A stretch of 46,816 nucleotides of DNA from Ruminococcus_G sp050944415 (lineage in GTDB: Bacteria > Bacillota > Clostridia > Lachnospirales > Lachnospiraceae). Position 1 is the first letter of the stretch; every line of letters begins with the position of its first letter. The stretch is from assembly GCA_050944415.1 (NCBI GenBank), contig JBMNRA010000016.1, forward strand, positions 1 to 46,816. Direction: 5' to 3'. Under the pieces are notes generated by a model that did not search any database, had not been told where the DNA came from, and worked only from the letters and a program-made list of their open reading frames with translations. This document shows, piece by piece, positions 24,585 to 33,046 of the stretch. The position numbers were made by a program, and so were the translations under genes.

Positions 24585-25796
24585 ATGGTGTATCATTACA
24601 TAGAACAACAGGCAGAACAGCTGCTTCCTTATTTAAAGGATCTGCGGATGGATTTTCACCGCCACCCGGAAACCGCCTGGGAGGAGATGAGAACTTCTGA
24701 AAAAATATCTGCCATCCTTGCCCGGAACGGATATAAAGTTATCCGCGGCACTGACGTCGCCGGCCATGATACAGGAGTTATCGGCATCCTTCAGGGGTGT
24801 GATCCCGATGGCCCCGTGCTGGCACTTCGTTTCGATATTGACGGGCTGCCTGTTCAGGAATCTTCCGCTCCCTCGCACCTTCCTTTTAAAGAAGGATTTG
24901 CTTCCCAGAATCCCGGTAAAATGCACGCCTGCGGTCATGACGGACATACGGCCATCGGCATCGGCTGTGCAGTTCTCCTGTCCCGTATGAAAGATTATCT
25001 GAAAGGCACCGTAAAGCTTATTTTTCAGCCAGCGGAAGAGGGTGCAAGAGGTGCTCTGCCCATAGTGAAAAAAGGCTGGCTGGACAATGTAGATTATTTT
25101 CTGGCCGCCCACATTTTCGACCGGTCTGCAAAATGTCCTGTAAACTGCAATATTATTCCCGGCGTCAGTCATTCCCTGGCAACTACAAAAACCGATCTCT
25201 TCTTTCATGGCCGCTGCGCTCATGCCGCTCACCCGGAACAGGGGGTGGACGTGATTCCCGCCATGGCAGATACGATTTTAAGACTGTCCAAAATTAAAGG
25301 CGAAGGTTTTATTCATACCGGCACCATCCATGGCGGAAGCGGAAGAAACATCATTGCCGGCTATGGAAAGTTGGAACTGGAAACCAGAGCCCCTTCTACC
25401 GGACGGGACCGGGAGCTGAATCGTATACTGAAGAAAATTTCAGATGAAATTTCTGTACAATACCATGTATCCTGTGATCTTCAGGTGACAGGCAGCGCAC
25501 CGGCTCTGGAAAGCTCTCCCCAGCTTGTGAAGAAGCTGACGGATCTGTTTGCCGCGAAAGTGCCGTCACTCCATCCCCTGCCCCATATGATTGATTTTCC
25601 TGCCAGTGAAGACGCCGCCCATATGATGAACCGCGTGAAAGAGCGGGGCGGCCAGACTGCTTTTATGCTGCTTCCCGCAAAGCTTGCCGCTGATCTGCAC
25701 CATGCCTCCTTTGATTTTCCCATGGAGCTTATGGTTACGGGCGTTACTGCATTCGTCAGCGCCTCCTGCGCGCTTTTGCAGAATCCGGATGCATAA
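24585..25796 (+). CDS. M20D-family amidohydrolase (aminoacylase / AbgB type)
   Basis: This metal-dependent amidohydrolase of the group that cleaves N-acyl amino acids, hippurate or p-aminobenzoyl-glutamate has 403 residues. Landmarks are DFHRHPETAWEE near residue 23, LRFDIDGLPVQE, the metal motif MHACGHDGHTA (about 108-118), FQPAEEGARGA with the catalytic Glu, and FHGRCAHAAHPEQGVDVIPA in the lid domain. AGAAAGGGGAG precedes the ATG. It is divergent from the aspartoacylase-like pair, so both flanks of this 186-base spacer encode enzymes of acyl-amino-acid breakdown. A -10 (TATAAT near 24552) is clear, its -35 is weak. Confidence 0.88.
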   Translation: MVYHYIEQQAEQLLPYLKDLRMDFHRHPETAWEEMRTSEKISAILARNGYKVIRGTDVAGHDTGVIGILQGCDPDGPVLALRFDIDGLPVQESSAPSHLPFKEGFASQNPGKMHACGHDGHTAIGIGCAVLLSRMKDYLKGTVKLIFQPAEEGARGALPIVKKGWLDNVDYFLAAHIFDRSAKCPVNCNIIPGVSHSLATTKTDLFFHGRCAHAAHPEQGVDVIPAMADTILRLSKIKGEGFIHTGTIHGGSGRNIIAGYGKLELETRAPSTGRDRELNRILKKISDEISVQYHVSCDLQVTGSAPALESSPQLVKKLTDLFAAKVPSLHPLPHMIDFPASEDAAHMMNRVKERGGQTAFMLLPAKLAADLHHASFDFPMELMVTGVTAFVSASCALLQNPDA

Positions 25797-25840
25797 AAAA
25801 TCCTCCCCGGGTCCGCTGTGGACTCCGAAGAGAATTTTTC
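25796..25840 (+). terminator. Probable terminator after the M20D gene
   Basis: An imperfect hairpin pairs AAAAAT, CTC, CGG, TCC with GGA, CCG, GAG, ATTTTT through small bulges, ending in TTTTT directly after the stop codon. Confidence 0.6.
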
Positions 25841-25888
25841 TGACATTTTTAATTTACTCTATTTTTTTACAGTCCTCTATCATTTTAA

Positions 25889-25905
25889 TGTAAATTTTTT
25901 GTAAT
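25889..25905 (+). promoter_or_regulatory. WalR-like box upstream of mecA
   Basis: TGTAAA, five T, TGTAAT: a perfect fit to TGTWAH-N5-TGTWAH, 44 bases upstream of the mecA -35. In such AT-rich DNA a chance match is quite possible. Confidence 0.35.
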
Positions 25906-25949
25906 TTCATTCTTTTATACTTGTATAATCCTGCATTTAAAAAAAGCAG

Positions 25950-25978
25950 TTGACAATATTGATTCTGTGTGTTATAAA
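25950..25978 (+). promoter_or_regulatory. mecA promoter
   Basis: TTGACA (25950-25955), 17 bp, TATAAA (25973-25978) on the plus strand, 33 bases before the mecA ATG. Confidence 0.75.
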
Positions 25979-26011
25979 ACATATATAACAATAGATGAAG
26001 GTGGTGATTTT

Positions 26012-26746
26012 ATGGTATTCATTAAAATAGATGAACATACAATTCGTTGTATTATGAAACAGGAGGAACTGGCAGAGATGGGATATGATCTGGAATCTCT
26101 TCTGAAGGAACAGGATCAGGAAAAGATCCAGGCGTTTCTGCATGAAATCATGGAAAAAGCGCAGGCGGCCGGAATTGATCTGACAGAAGATTACAGAGCG
26201 GTTCAGTCTATGGTTCTGCCGGGCAATTATCTGGCTCTGAATTTCTCCAACATACAGCCCGTTGATCAGATTGATAATCTAATCTCCAATTTTCTGGAGG
26301 TTGCGGATGCAGTAAAAACAGTAGGAAGAGAGAATCTGGAAGAAATTCTGGAAAAAGAAGGCGAGGAAAAGGTATCCGCGTTCAATGCATTTATGAGTAA
26401 ATTAAAAGAACTTCACAATTCCTCAAATATTGAAGAAAATAAATCTTCCCTGCAGGAAAAAACATTTGAAAACTACATTTTGAAATTCTCTGATCTGGAT
26501 ACCGTAGAAAAGTTCTGCAAAGCTGCCGCTTTTAATATACCGGGACGCTTATATAAGGACAAAAAAGATTACTGTATGCTCCTGGAAGGCAATTCGGAAA
26601 ACCTGGAGGATCTGAACCGGCTGTTGCTGCTGGCCTGCGAATTTGCAGATGCGGTGGAACCGGATCACTTTTACTCTCAGTGTCTGGAAGAACACGGTGA
26701 TATTATCATCAGAGAAAATCCCATAGATGTTTTAAAACAGCTGTAA
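26012..26746 (+). CDS. mecA: Adaptor protein MecA
   Basis: MecA delivers substrates to the ClpC/ClpP protease; in Bacillus the targets include the competence factor ComK. The 244-residue product has the N-terminal substrate-binding domain (MVFIKIDEHTIRCIMKQEEL, then GYDLESLL and a helix EKIQAFLHEIMEKA). An acidic linker spans about 110-150. The C-terminal ClpC-binding domain (ENYILKFSDLDTVEKFCKAA, YCMLLEG, ADAVEPDHFYSQCLEEHGD) completes it. The ATG at 26012 follows GAAGGTGG; the frame opens 15 codons earlier. It is a single gene with its own promoter and a strong terminator. ClpC is not in the window. Confidence 0.85.
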   Translation: MVFIKIDEHTIRCIMKQEELAEMGYDLESLLKEQDQEKIQAFLHEIMEKAQAAGIDLTEDYRAVQSMVLPGNYLALNFSNIQPVDQIDNLISNFLEVADAVKTVGRENLEEILEKEGEEKVSAFNAFMSKLKELHNSSNIEENKSSLQEKTFENYILKFSDLDTVEKFCKAAAFNIPGRLYKDKKDYCMLLEGNSENLEDLNRLLLLACEFADAVEPDHFYSQCLEEHGDIIIRENPIDVLKQL

Positions 26747-26748
26747 AC

Positions 26749-26791
26749 AAAATTTCCGTGCTGTCCGCAGCGGACAGCACGGAAATTTTTT
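26749..26791 (+). terminator. Strong bidirectional terminator between mecA and the Lrp gene
   Basis: An almost perfect palindrome (AAAATTTCCGTGCTGTCC paired with GGACAGCACGGAAATTTT, central GCAGC) with A and T runs on both sides. It starts just after the mecA stop and overlaps the stop codon of the convergent Lrp/AsnC gene. Confidence 0.92.
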
Positions 26792-27236
26792 ACGGCTTTA
26801 TATTTCGGTGTTCCACTGACGTAGAAAAGACAATCAGAGTTTTCGTTCTCCCAAAATCCTGCAGCTCTCCGATAAACTGATCCAATTCCACCGTATTCTC
26901 AAAAAGAACCTCCAAAAGCATGGAGTAATCTCCCGTCACGCAATTACATTCCACAACATTGGGACATTTTCTTATATAAGGATAAAAATTCTTTTTATCT
27001 TTGGGCTCTACCTCCAGATTAATAAATGCCTTGATATGGTAGCCCAATATTTCCGGATTTACCTGCGCATGGAACCCGGTAATATATCCTTCATTCACCA
27101 GACGATCGATTCTGGCCGACACCGCTGGGGCCGTAAGATAAACTTCCTGTGCAATATCCTTAATCGGAGTTCTTGCATCCTGTATCAGTATTTCAAGAAT
27201 TTTTTTATCAATGTCATCTAACCGGTTATGCTTCAT
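26790..27236 (-). CDS. Lrp/AsnC-family transcriptional regulator
   Basis: This 148-residue amino-acid-responsive regulator has an N-terminal HTH (DDIDKKILEILIQDARTPIKD, then IAQEVYLTAPAVSARIDRL, about residues 5-45) and a C-terminal ligand-binding domain (GYHIKAFINLEVEP, VVECNCVTGDYSMLLEV). It is divergent from glutamate dehydrogenase across 245 bases, so that gene is the natural target along with its own promoter. Ribosome site GGGGGG. Lrp/AsnC proteins bind amino acids; here glutamate metabolism is implied by position only. Confidence 0.9.
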   Translation of the reverse strand: MKHNRLDDIDKKILEILIQDARTPIKDIAQEVYLTAPAVSARIDRLVNEGYITGFHAQVNPEILGYHIKAFINLEVEPKDKKNFYPYIRKCPNVVECNCVTGDYSMLLEVLFENTVELDQFIGELQDFGRTKTLIVFSTSVEHRNIKP

Positions 27237-27344
27237 ATGATTCCCCCCGACACTTTATTTTTTTAATTCGTTTTACATTATCAGTTTCTATTTTAAAGCT
27301 TTTTATCAAATAAAATAGCATTCAAAAGACTTCTGCCAGCCATG

Positions 27345-27373
27345 TTGACTTTTCTTTTCCAGAGTCTTAAGAT
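27345..27373 (+). promoter_or_regulatory. Promoter of the glutamate dehydrogenase gene
   Basis: TTGACT (27345-27350), 17 bp, TAAGAT (27368-27373), about 100 bases before the ATG. The space between holds no obvious hairpin; Lrp-type sites in the AT-rich part cannot be assigned by eye. Confidence 0.6.
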
Positions 27374-27481
27374 AAATCACGTCAATGATCATGAAAAGAT
27401 ATTCTGTCTGATCTCTCAGTGCGCTGCCTGACTGTCGGACGGAATATCAGAAAAATCATTGCAGCGCAGAAATGAGGCAAA

Positions 27482-28741
27482 ATGAACCATAAATATGATC
27501 CCTATGAAAATGTAGTAAATACCATGGAAGAAGCCATGCGTATCGGAAATATTGACACTGCCATGTTTGAAATCATTAAGAATCCTCAGCGTGAAACAAA
27601 GGTCTATCTGCCGCTGGAAATGGACGATGGAACCGTAAAAGTTTTTGAAGGTTACCGTGTACAGCACTCCAACATCCGTGGTCCTTTCAAGGGCGGAATA
27701 CGCTTTCATCAGGATTGCGACCTCAATGAAGTCAAAGCTCTGTCAACCTGGATGTCATTAAAATGTGCCTGCGCCAACATTCCATACGGAGGCGCCAAAG
27801 GCGGTATTAAGGTGGATCCCTCCACACTTTCCAAACGTGAACTTCGGAATCTGACCAGAAGATACACCTTTGCCATTGCGCCGATTATCGGTTCAGATAC
27901 GGATATTCCCGCTCCGGACGTCAATACAAATGCACAGACTATGGCATGGATCCTTGATACCTACAGCCAGCTGAAAGGAAAACCCTGCCCCGGTGTTGTA
28001 ACCGGAAAACCCATTGAACTGGGCGGCTCCCGGGGCCGGAATTCTGCAACAGGCCGCGGCGTCGTTATCAGCACAAAACTTCTGCTTAAAACAATGGGGA
28101 AAGAATTAAAAGGCACCACCGTAGCCATCCAGGGTATGGGAAATGTCGGCCGCAACGCCGGAAAAATATTTCATCACCGGGACGCAAAAGTAATCGCCGT
28201 CAGTGATATTTCCGGCGGCATCCGCTGTGAATCCGGCTTGGATATGGATACCATATCCGATTTTCTTGAACAAAGCGGCAAGCTGCTCAAAGATTATAAC
28301 GCTCCCGGGATCACGCACATTACAAATGAAGAAGTTCTCACCTGTTCCTGCGACGTACTGGTCCCTGCGGCTTTGGAAAACCAGATCACTGAAGATAACG
28401 CCGGGGATCTCAGATGCCGCTATATCATCGAGGCAGCCAACGGACCCACCTCCAGAGAAGCTGACAAGATTCTGGAAAAGCGGAACATTACCCTGATTCC
28501 GGATATTTTTGCCAACAGCGGCGGGGTTATCGTTTCCTACTTCGAATGGGTACAGAATATCCAGGAATTGACCTGGGAACGGGAACAGGTCAATGAAATG
28601 CTGGAAAAATTAATGACCAGATCTTTTTCTGAAATAAAAAATGCTGTAGAAACTTTCCATTGCACCTATCGCATGGGCGCATACATAGTGGCGCTGAAAA
28701 AGCTCATATATGCAGAGGAGATGAAGGGGATTTTCCCCTGA
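27482..28741 (+). CDS. Glutamate dehydrogenase (Glu/Leu/Phe/Val dehydrogenase family)
   Basis: This enzyme interconverts glutamate with 2-oxoglutarate and ammonia using NAD(P). The 419-residue product has RGPFKGGIRFHQD (about 62-74), the catalytic Lys in IPYGGAKGGI (about 100), SDTDIPAPDVNT, TGRGVVISTK and the nucleotide-binding VAIQGMGNVGRNAG (about 220). Length and motifs fit the hexameric small-subunit class used for glutamate breakdown in Clostridia. GAGG precedes the ATG. It is divergent from an Lrp/AsnC gene and borders a block of nitrogen-releasing enzymes, so it likely handles the freed amino nitrogen; that link is inferred. Confidence 0.92.
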   Translation: MNHKYDPYENVVNTMEEAMRIGNIDTAMFEIIKNPQRETKVYLPLEMDDGTVKVFEGYRVQHSNIRGPFKGGIRFHQDCDLNEVKALSTWMSLKCACANIPYGGAKGGIKVDPSTLSKRELRNLTRRYTFAIAPIIGSDTDIPAPDVNTNAQTMAWILDTYSQLKGKPCPGVVTGKPIELGGSRGRNSATGRGVVISTKLLLKTMGKELKGTTVAIQGMGNVGRNAGKIFHHRDAKVIAVSDISGGIRCESGLDMDTISDFLEQSGKLLKDYNAPGITHITNEEVLTCSCDVLVPAALENQITEDNAGDLRCRYIIEAANGPTSREADKILEKRNITLIPDIFANSGGVIVSYFEWVQNIQELTWEREQVNEMLEKLMTRSFSEIKNAVETFHCTYRMGAYIVALKKLIYAEEMKGIFP

Positions 28742-28762
28742 ATCTCCTCTTGCCATGCAGGA

Positions 28763-28791
28763 AAGAGAATCCCGCACTGCAGGATTCTCTT
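28763..28791. terminator. Hairpin between convergent glutamate dehydrogenase and amidohydrolase genes
   Basis: AAGAGAATCC, nine-base loop, GGATTCTCTT: a perfect 10-bp stem in the 56-base gap between convergent stops. It lacks a clean T run on either strand, so termination efficiency is uncertain. Confidence 0.5.
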
Positions 28792-28797
28792 CCAAAC

Positions 28798-30435
28798 TTA
28801 TTTTCTTATGTAAACCATTTCGCCGTCCAGATAAGTTGCATCCACTTTGATCTCCGGTATATGATCCGCTTCACTTTCCAGCAGATTTTCCGAAAGTATG
28901 ATAAAATCCGCTAATTTTCCCGGTTCCAGTGAACCCTTGATCTTTTCTTCAAAACTGGCATAAGCCCCGTTATAAGTAAACATACGCACAGCATCCAGTA
29001 TGGAAATTTTCTGATTTTCCCCGCAGGTAACGCCGTTTATCATATCTTTCCTGGCAACAGCCCCCCATAGTCCGATCATAGGGTTCACATCCATACAGGG
29101 AGAATCTGCACCGGCTGCAAATAAAATGCCATGCTCCACATAACTTTTATGGGCAAACATCATCTTAACCCGGTCACCGTAATAGCGGTTATAATCCTTC
29201 GCGTTAAATGCCAGAAGCCCCGGGTTGCTGATGGGTATAATCCCCAATTCCTTTATTTTTTTCAGCATCTCTTCATCCACCAGAGCACAATGCTCGATTC
29301 TCGGCCTGCAGTCGGCTGCCGGGTATGCTTTCTGCGCTTTTTCAACGGCATGAATCATCATTTCCACTGCTTTGTCGCCTACTGCGTGAGCCGTCAGCTG
29401 AAAACCGGCCTTTTGGGCGTCCATCATAAACTGATCCACTTCTTCCTGGGTCCAGTTGATAATCCCCTTCAATTCCGGATCGTGGGAATAGGGTTGTCTC
29501 GTATAACTGGAAGGTCCGCTGCTGCTGCCGTCCAACAGAAGTTTTGCCGGCCCCAGTCGGAAATACTCATTGCCAAGCCCTGTGTGAAGACCCGTTTTCA
29601 TATAGTCATAGACAAACTCACGGATGGAGTATTTTCCCAGCATACGGTAAATCATTTCGTAGATTCGAATGTGAATCTGACGCTTCAGCGCCACATCCTG
29701 CAGCACTTTGATAAACTGTGCACCGTAAGTTCCTGCATCATGAACACTTGTGATTCCCATACTGAGAAACAGCCGGTCTCCCAGGATAAAAGCTTCCCTC
29801 AGTTTCTCGTCTTCATATTCCACAAAAGAGTTCAGATAGCCGAATCCCTCTTCCTTCAGAAGACCGGTCAGATTTCCCTGAGCATCAGTATCCACTTCCC
29901 CAGGCTGAAACTTTCCCATGGTTTCTTTGGAAATGCCTGCTTTATCAAGAGCCATGGAATTGCACACACCCATATGCAGATCCGCACGTACACACCAGAC
30001 TGGATTATCCGGTGCAGCTTCATCCAGATCTTTAATAGTGGGATGACGATGTTCCTTCAGTTTATTCTGGTCATACCCCTGTGTTATGATCCATTTCCCT
30101 GGTCCCTTTTCGGCGGCCGCTTTCTTTATGATCGCTTTCAGTTCTTCTATGGAGCCTGCCTTCTTCCAGTCTGTTGGAATTACAATTCCATTTTCCAGAA
30201 TAGCCGTCAGGGCAAAGTGAGAATGTGCTTCCACAAATCCAGGCATCAGCGTTCTGCCCTTCAAGTCTATAAATTTTGTATCTTTACCCCCGCAGTCCAC
30301 AACCTTCTCATAAGGCCCAACCGCCATGATCCGGTTTCCACTGACCGCCATACTGTCTGTAATCTGATCCTCCTTATCAACAGTGATAACATTTCCATTA
30401 TAAAAAATCAGATCCGCTGCTGTTTCCCAAGCCAT
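28798..30435 (-). CDS. Amidohydrolase, YtcJ type (Amidohydro_3)
   Basis: This metal-dependent hydrolase of the amidohydrolase superfamily has 545 residues, normal for the YtcJ group. The first metal motif is GFVEAHSHF (about 65-73). Further landmarks are SVHDAGTYGAQF, LTAHAVGDKAVEMMI with a metal His, RIEHCALVDEEM, and the Asp in GADSPCMDVNP; the C-terminal composite beta domain ends in LEPGKLADFIIL. No signal peptide is present, so it is cytosolic. Substrates of this group are poorly known (cyclic or linear amides, ureas). It is the last gene of the Urt transporter operon, after the carbamoylase-type hydrolase, so it probably acts on the imported compound. Confidence 0.87.
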   Translation of the reverse strand: MAWETAADLIFYNGNVITVDKEDQITDSMAVSGNRIMAVGPYEKVVDCGGKDTKFIDLKGRTLMPGFVEAHSHFALTAILENGIVIPTDWKKAGSIEELKAIIKKAAAEKGPGKWIITQGYDQNKLKEHRHPTIKDLDEAAPDNPVWCVRADLHMGVCNSMALDKAGISKETMGKFQPGEVDTDAQGNLTGLLKEEGFGYLNSFVEYEDEKLREAFILGDRLFLSMGITSVHDAGTYGAQFIKVLQDVALKRQIHIRIYEMIYRMLGKYSIREFVYDYMKTGLHTGLGNEYFRLGPAKLLLDGSSSGPSSYTRQPYSHDPELKGIINWTQEEVDQFMMDAQKAGFQLTAHAVGDKAVEMMIHAVEKAQKAYPAADCRPRIEHCALVDEEMLKKIKELGIIPISNPGLLAFNAKDYNRYYGDRVKMMFAHKSYVEHGILFAAGADSPCMDVNPMIGLWGAVARKDMINGVTCGENQKISILDAVRMFTYNGAYASFEEKIKGSLEPGKLADFIILSENLLESEADHIPEIKVDATYLDGEMVYIRK

Positions 30436-30453
30436 ATACTCACCTGCTTTCTT

Positions 30454-31680
30454 TTACTCCTGATCGATTCGAAGAAGTGTATTCAACAAAACGTCCGCTC
30501 CTGCCGCACAGTCTTCCAGCTTCGTGTATTCCTGCTGGCAATGGCTGTGCCCATCCACACTGGGAACAAAAATCATTGCGGTTGGAATCATCTCCGCCAG
30601 ATACTGGGCATCATGTCCCGCGCCGCTGTACATGGACATTGCCCTATAATTCAATCCCTTTACGGATTCTCTCACTGCTTCTACAATCCTGTCATCAAAG
30701 GGTGTGGTATGTCTGCTCCACAGGAGTCTGTGGGAAATCCGGCATTGTTCCATCGTTTCCGGCGTACCTTCCACGATCTCCATTACCTGCCGGAGAACTT
30801 CCATATCCTGGTGGCGGGCATCCAGCGTAAAGGTTACCCGGTCCGGAATCACCGTATGCACATTGGGATGGGCCGAAATTCTTCCGGTGGTGTATACCAG
30901 TTTTTCATCCAGCTTATCCAGCTGTTCGTGGAGCAGACACAGAAGCTTCGCCGCACCGTAAAAGGCGTCTTTTCTATACTTCATAGGTGTTGTTCCGGCA
31001 TGGTCGGACTGGCCGGAAACGGTAAATTCATAGATCACCATACCCACAACGCCTTCTACAATTCCAATCTGAATATTTTCCGCATCCAGCACCGGTCCCT
31101 GTTCAATATGCAGTTCTACACAGGCTTTCGTATTATCTTTCGATGCTCTGTTTTCTTCCGATCCTTCATATCCGCTGTCATGCAGCGCCTCTCCGAAAGT
31201 GACGCCTTCCTCGTCTTTGGAACGCATCATTTCTTCCTTTGAAAATTTTCCTGTCAGAACGCCGGAGGACATCATACAGGGATCAAATCGAGCCCCCTCT
31301 TCATTAGTCCAGACCACCAGGGTAATGGGATGCTTATGGGGTATTTTTTCTGTTACAATAGTTTCCGCCGCTTCCAGCGCTGTCAGCACCCCCAGGGTTC
31401 CGTCATAATTGCCTCCGTCCCTTACAGAATCCAGATGGGAACCGCTCATAATCGCCGGCAGACCGCTGTCACTGCCCTCCAGAGTAGCATATATATTTCC
31501 CATATCATCTGTTTTCACTGTCATAGACAGCCGGCGGCACCTTCTGACAAACTCTTCTCTGGCCTGCAGTGCCTCCGGACTGAGAGACAGGCGTGTCACT
31601 CCTCCCCTGCCCGCATCGCCGAATTTTTGAAACGTCTCTATCTTTTCCCGCATTCTCTGCCGGTCACAATGATATATCAT
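30454..31680 (-). CDS. M20 zinc hydrolase, N-carbamoyl-amino-acid / allantoate amidohydrolase type
   Basis: This dinuclear metal hydrolase cleaves N-carbamoyl amino acids, ureidopropionate or allantoate to amine, CO2 and ammonia. The 408-residue product has the group's motifs MSGSHLDSVRDGGNYDG (about 79-95), VVWTNEEGARF with the catalytic Glu pair, VELHIEQGPVLD, QSDHAGTTPM in the lid domain, and a final metal His in VDGHSH. GAGGGACAG precedes the ATG. It lies between the cytidylate-kinase-like gene and the amidohydrolase in the Urt operon. With the aminotransferase and alcohol dehydrogenase nearby it suggests breakdown of a ureido or carbamoyl compound; the exact substrate cannot be told. Confidence 0.87.
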   Translation of the reverse strand: MIYHCDRQRMREKIETFQKFGDAGRGGVTRLSLSPEALQAREEFVRRCRRLSMTVKTDDMGNIYATLEGSDSGLPAIMSGSHLDSVRDGGNYDGTLGVLTALEAAETIVTEKIPHKHPITLVVWTNEEGARFDPCMMSSGVLTGKFSKEEMMRSKDEEGVTFGEALHDSGYEGSEENRASKDNTKACVELHIEQGPVLDAENIQIGIVEGVVGMVIYEFTVSGQSDHAGTTPMKYRKDAFYGAAKLLCLLHEQLDKLDEKLVYTTGRISAHPNVHTVIPDRVTFTLDARHQDMEVLRQVMEIVEGTPETMEQCRISHRLLWSRHTTPFDDRIVEAVRESVKGLNYRAMSMYSGAGHDAQYLAEMIPTAMIFVPSVDGHSHCQQEYTKLEDCAAGADVLLNTLLRIDQE

Positions 31681-31704
31681 ACTGTCCCTCTTTTCCTGAT
31701 CTGA

Positions 31705-32331
31705 TCATTCCAGATTAAATTTCTTTTTTACATAATACTCCAGTACATCCACACATCGGTCCCGTCCTACCTTGGCGCTGTTCAGAACCAGTTCATAGTT
31801 ATCCGGATTTTTCCAGTTTTTTCCTTTACTGTAACATTTATAATAATCCGAACGGTATCTGTCCGTTTTTTTCACCAGTTCCCTGGCCTGTTCCTCCGGT
31901 ATCTGAAGCTTCCGCATAATGGACGCCACACAGTCGGCTTCCGGAGCATCTACGTAAACGCTGACCACATTGGGGAAAGTACTGAGCACCACATCCGCGC
32001 ATTTTCCCAGGATAATGCAGGACTGACTTCTGGCCAGCTCCTGGATAATCCTGGACTGAATCAGGAAAAGATTATTATTGGAAATAAATTTCTTTTCCGT
32101 AGGCGCAACTTCCATAGGAAAACGCATATGATTCAGTTTATTAATCAGATAGCCGCCCTTTAATTTTTCATCCACCTCCCGGAACAGATGCTCACTCAAA
32201 CCGGTTTCCTCAGAAGCCATTTTCAGAATCTGGCTTTCATAACATGGGATTTGCAGACGGTCGGCCAGCTTGCTTCCAATCTCCTTGCCGCCGCTTCCGA
32301 ACCCTCTTGCAATTGTAATTACATAATACAT
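31705..32331 (-). CDS. Cytidylate-kinase-like family protein
   Basis: This 208-residue P-loop-type protein is of the family often annotated cytidylate kinase-like. It begins MYYVITIARGFGSGGKEIG, where GFGSGGKEIG replaces a canonical GXXXXGK[ST] loop (Lys then Glu, no Ser/Thr), and continues LADRLQIPCYESQIL. IILGKCADVVL and the helix RYRSDYYKCYSKGKNW are also typical. True CMP kinase activity is unproven for this family. AGGAGG precedes the ATG. It follows urtE by 17 bases inside the transporter operon, an unexplained but clear linkage. Confidence 0.8.
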   Translation of the reverse strand: MYYVITIARGFGSGGKEIGSKLADRLQIPCYESQILKMASEETGLSEHLFREVDEKLKGGYLINKLNHMRFPMEVAPTEKKFISNNNLFLIQSRIIQELARSQSCIILGKCADVVLSTFPNVVSVYVDAPEADCVASIMRKLQIPEEQARELVKKTDRYRSDYYKCYSKGKNWKNPDNYELVLNSAKVGRDRCVDVLEYYVKKKFNLE

Positions 32332-32348
32332 CTGTCTCCTCCTGTTTC

Positions 32349-33044
32349 TCAGACACTTAGATACTTCTTGCTTAGATCATCCGTCAGCTGACCGATCGCC
32401 CCCTGAGCCACAACACTGCCTTTCTGTATCATCAAAAACCGGTCGCCCAGTTTTCTGGCAAATTTCAGATTCTGTTCCACCACAATAATGGGAACCTTTT
32501 TTTCATTGTGATACCGTCTGAGAATACTGGATATCTCCATGACGATGTTGGGCTGGATCCCCTCCGTAGGTTCATCCAGAATTAAAATCTTAGGATCACC
32601 CATAAGAGCTCTGGCGATAGCCAGCTGCTGCTGCTGTCCTCCGGAAAGGACGCCTCCTTTCCGCTTCAGATGCTGGGTCAGCGCCGGAAAATATTCGAAA
32701 ATTTCCTTCGATTTTTTATCATAATCTATATTATGAGCCAGCGCTCCCAGCTGAAGATTTTCCTGTACGGTAAGCTGGGGTATGATCTCTCTTCCCTGGG
32801 GAACGTAAGCGATTCCTTTTCGGGAACGGGTATATGGCTTTGCTTTCGTCACATCTTCATGATTCAGTGAAATTTTGCCCTCCCCTGCCGGAAGCAGCCC
32901 GATGATTCCTTTCATCAGCGTTGTTTTTCCCACACCGTTTCTTCCCAGAATCACCAGTATCTCATCTTCCTCCAGCTGAAAGCTGATCTGATTGATCACT
33001 TTGCTCTTTCCATAACTGATGGAAATATTTGATAATTCCAGCAT
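32349..33044 (-). CDS. urtE: Urt-type ABC transporter ATPase UrtE
   Basis: This is the second ATPase of a branched-chain-type (HAAT) importer. The 231-residue product has Walker A GRNGVGKTT (about 34-42), signature LSGGQQQQLAIAR, Walker B ILILDEPTEGI and the switch His region after VVEQN. The DEPTEGIQP form is typical of UrtE/LivF. It starts two bases after the urtD stop with GAGGAG. The gene set UrtABCDE is known for urea; with no urease here, a urea-like amide or ureido compound is equally likely. Confidence 0.88.
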   Translation of the reverse strand: MLELSNISISYGKSKVINQISFQLEEDEILVILGRNGVGKTTLMKGIIGLLPAGEGKISLNHEDVTKAKPYTRSRKGIAYVPQGREIIPQLTVQENLQLGALAHNIDYDKKSKEIFEYFPALTQHLKRKGGVLSGGQQQQLAIARALMGDPKILILDEPTEGIQPNIVMEISSILRRYHNEKKVPIIVVEQNLKFARKLGDRFLMIQKGSVVAQGAIGQLTDDLSKKYLSV

Positions 33045-33046
33045 AA

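Noticed and set aside
29131..31242. A 703-codon open frame on the plus strand
   Set aside because: It lies wholly antisense to the amidohydrolase and M20 genes, both with clear motifs and ribosome sites; its translation is His/Phe/Ser-rich and resembles no protein family.
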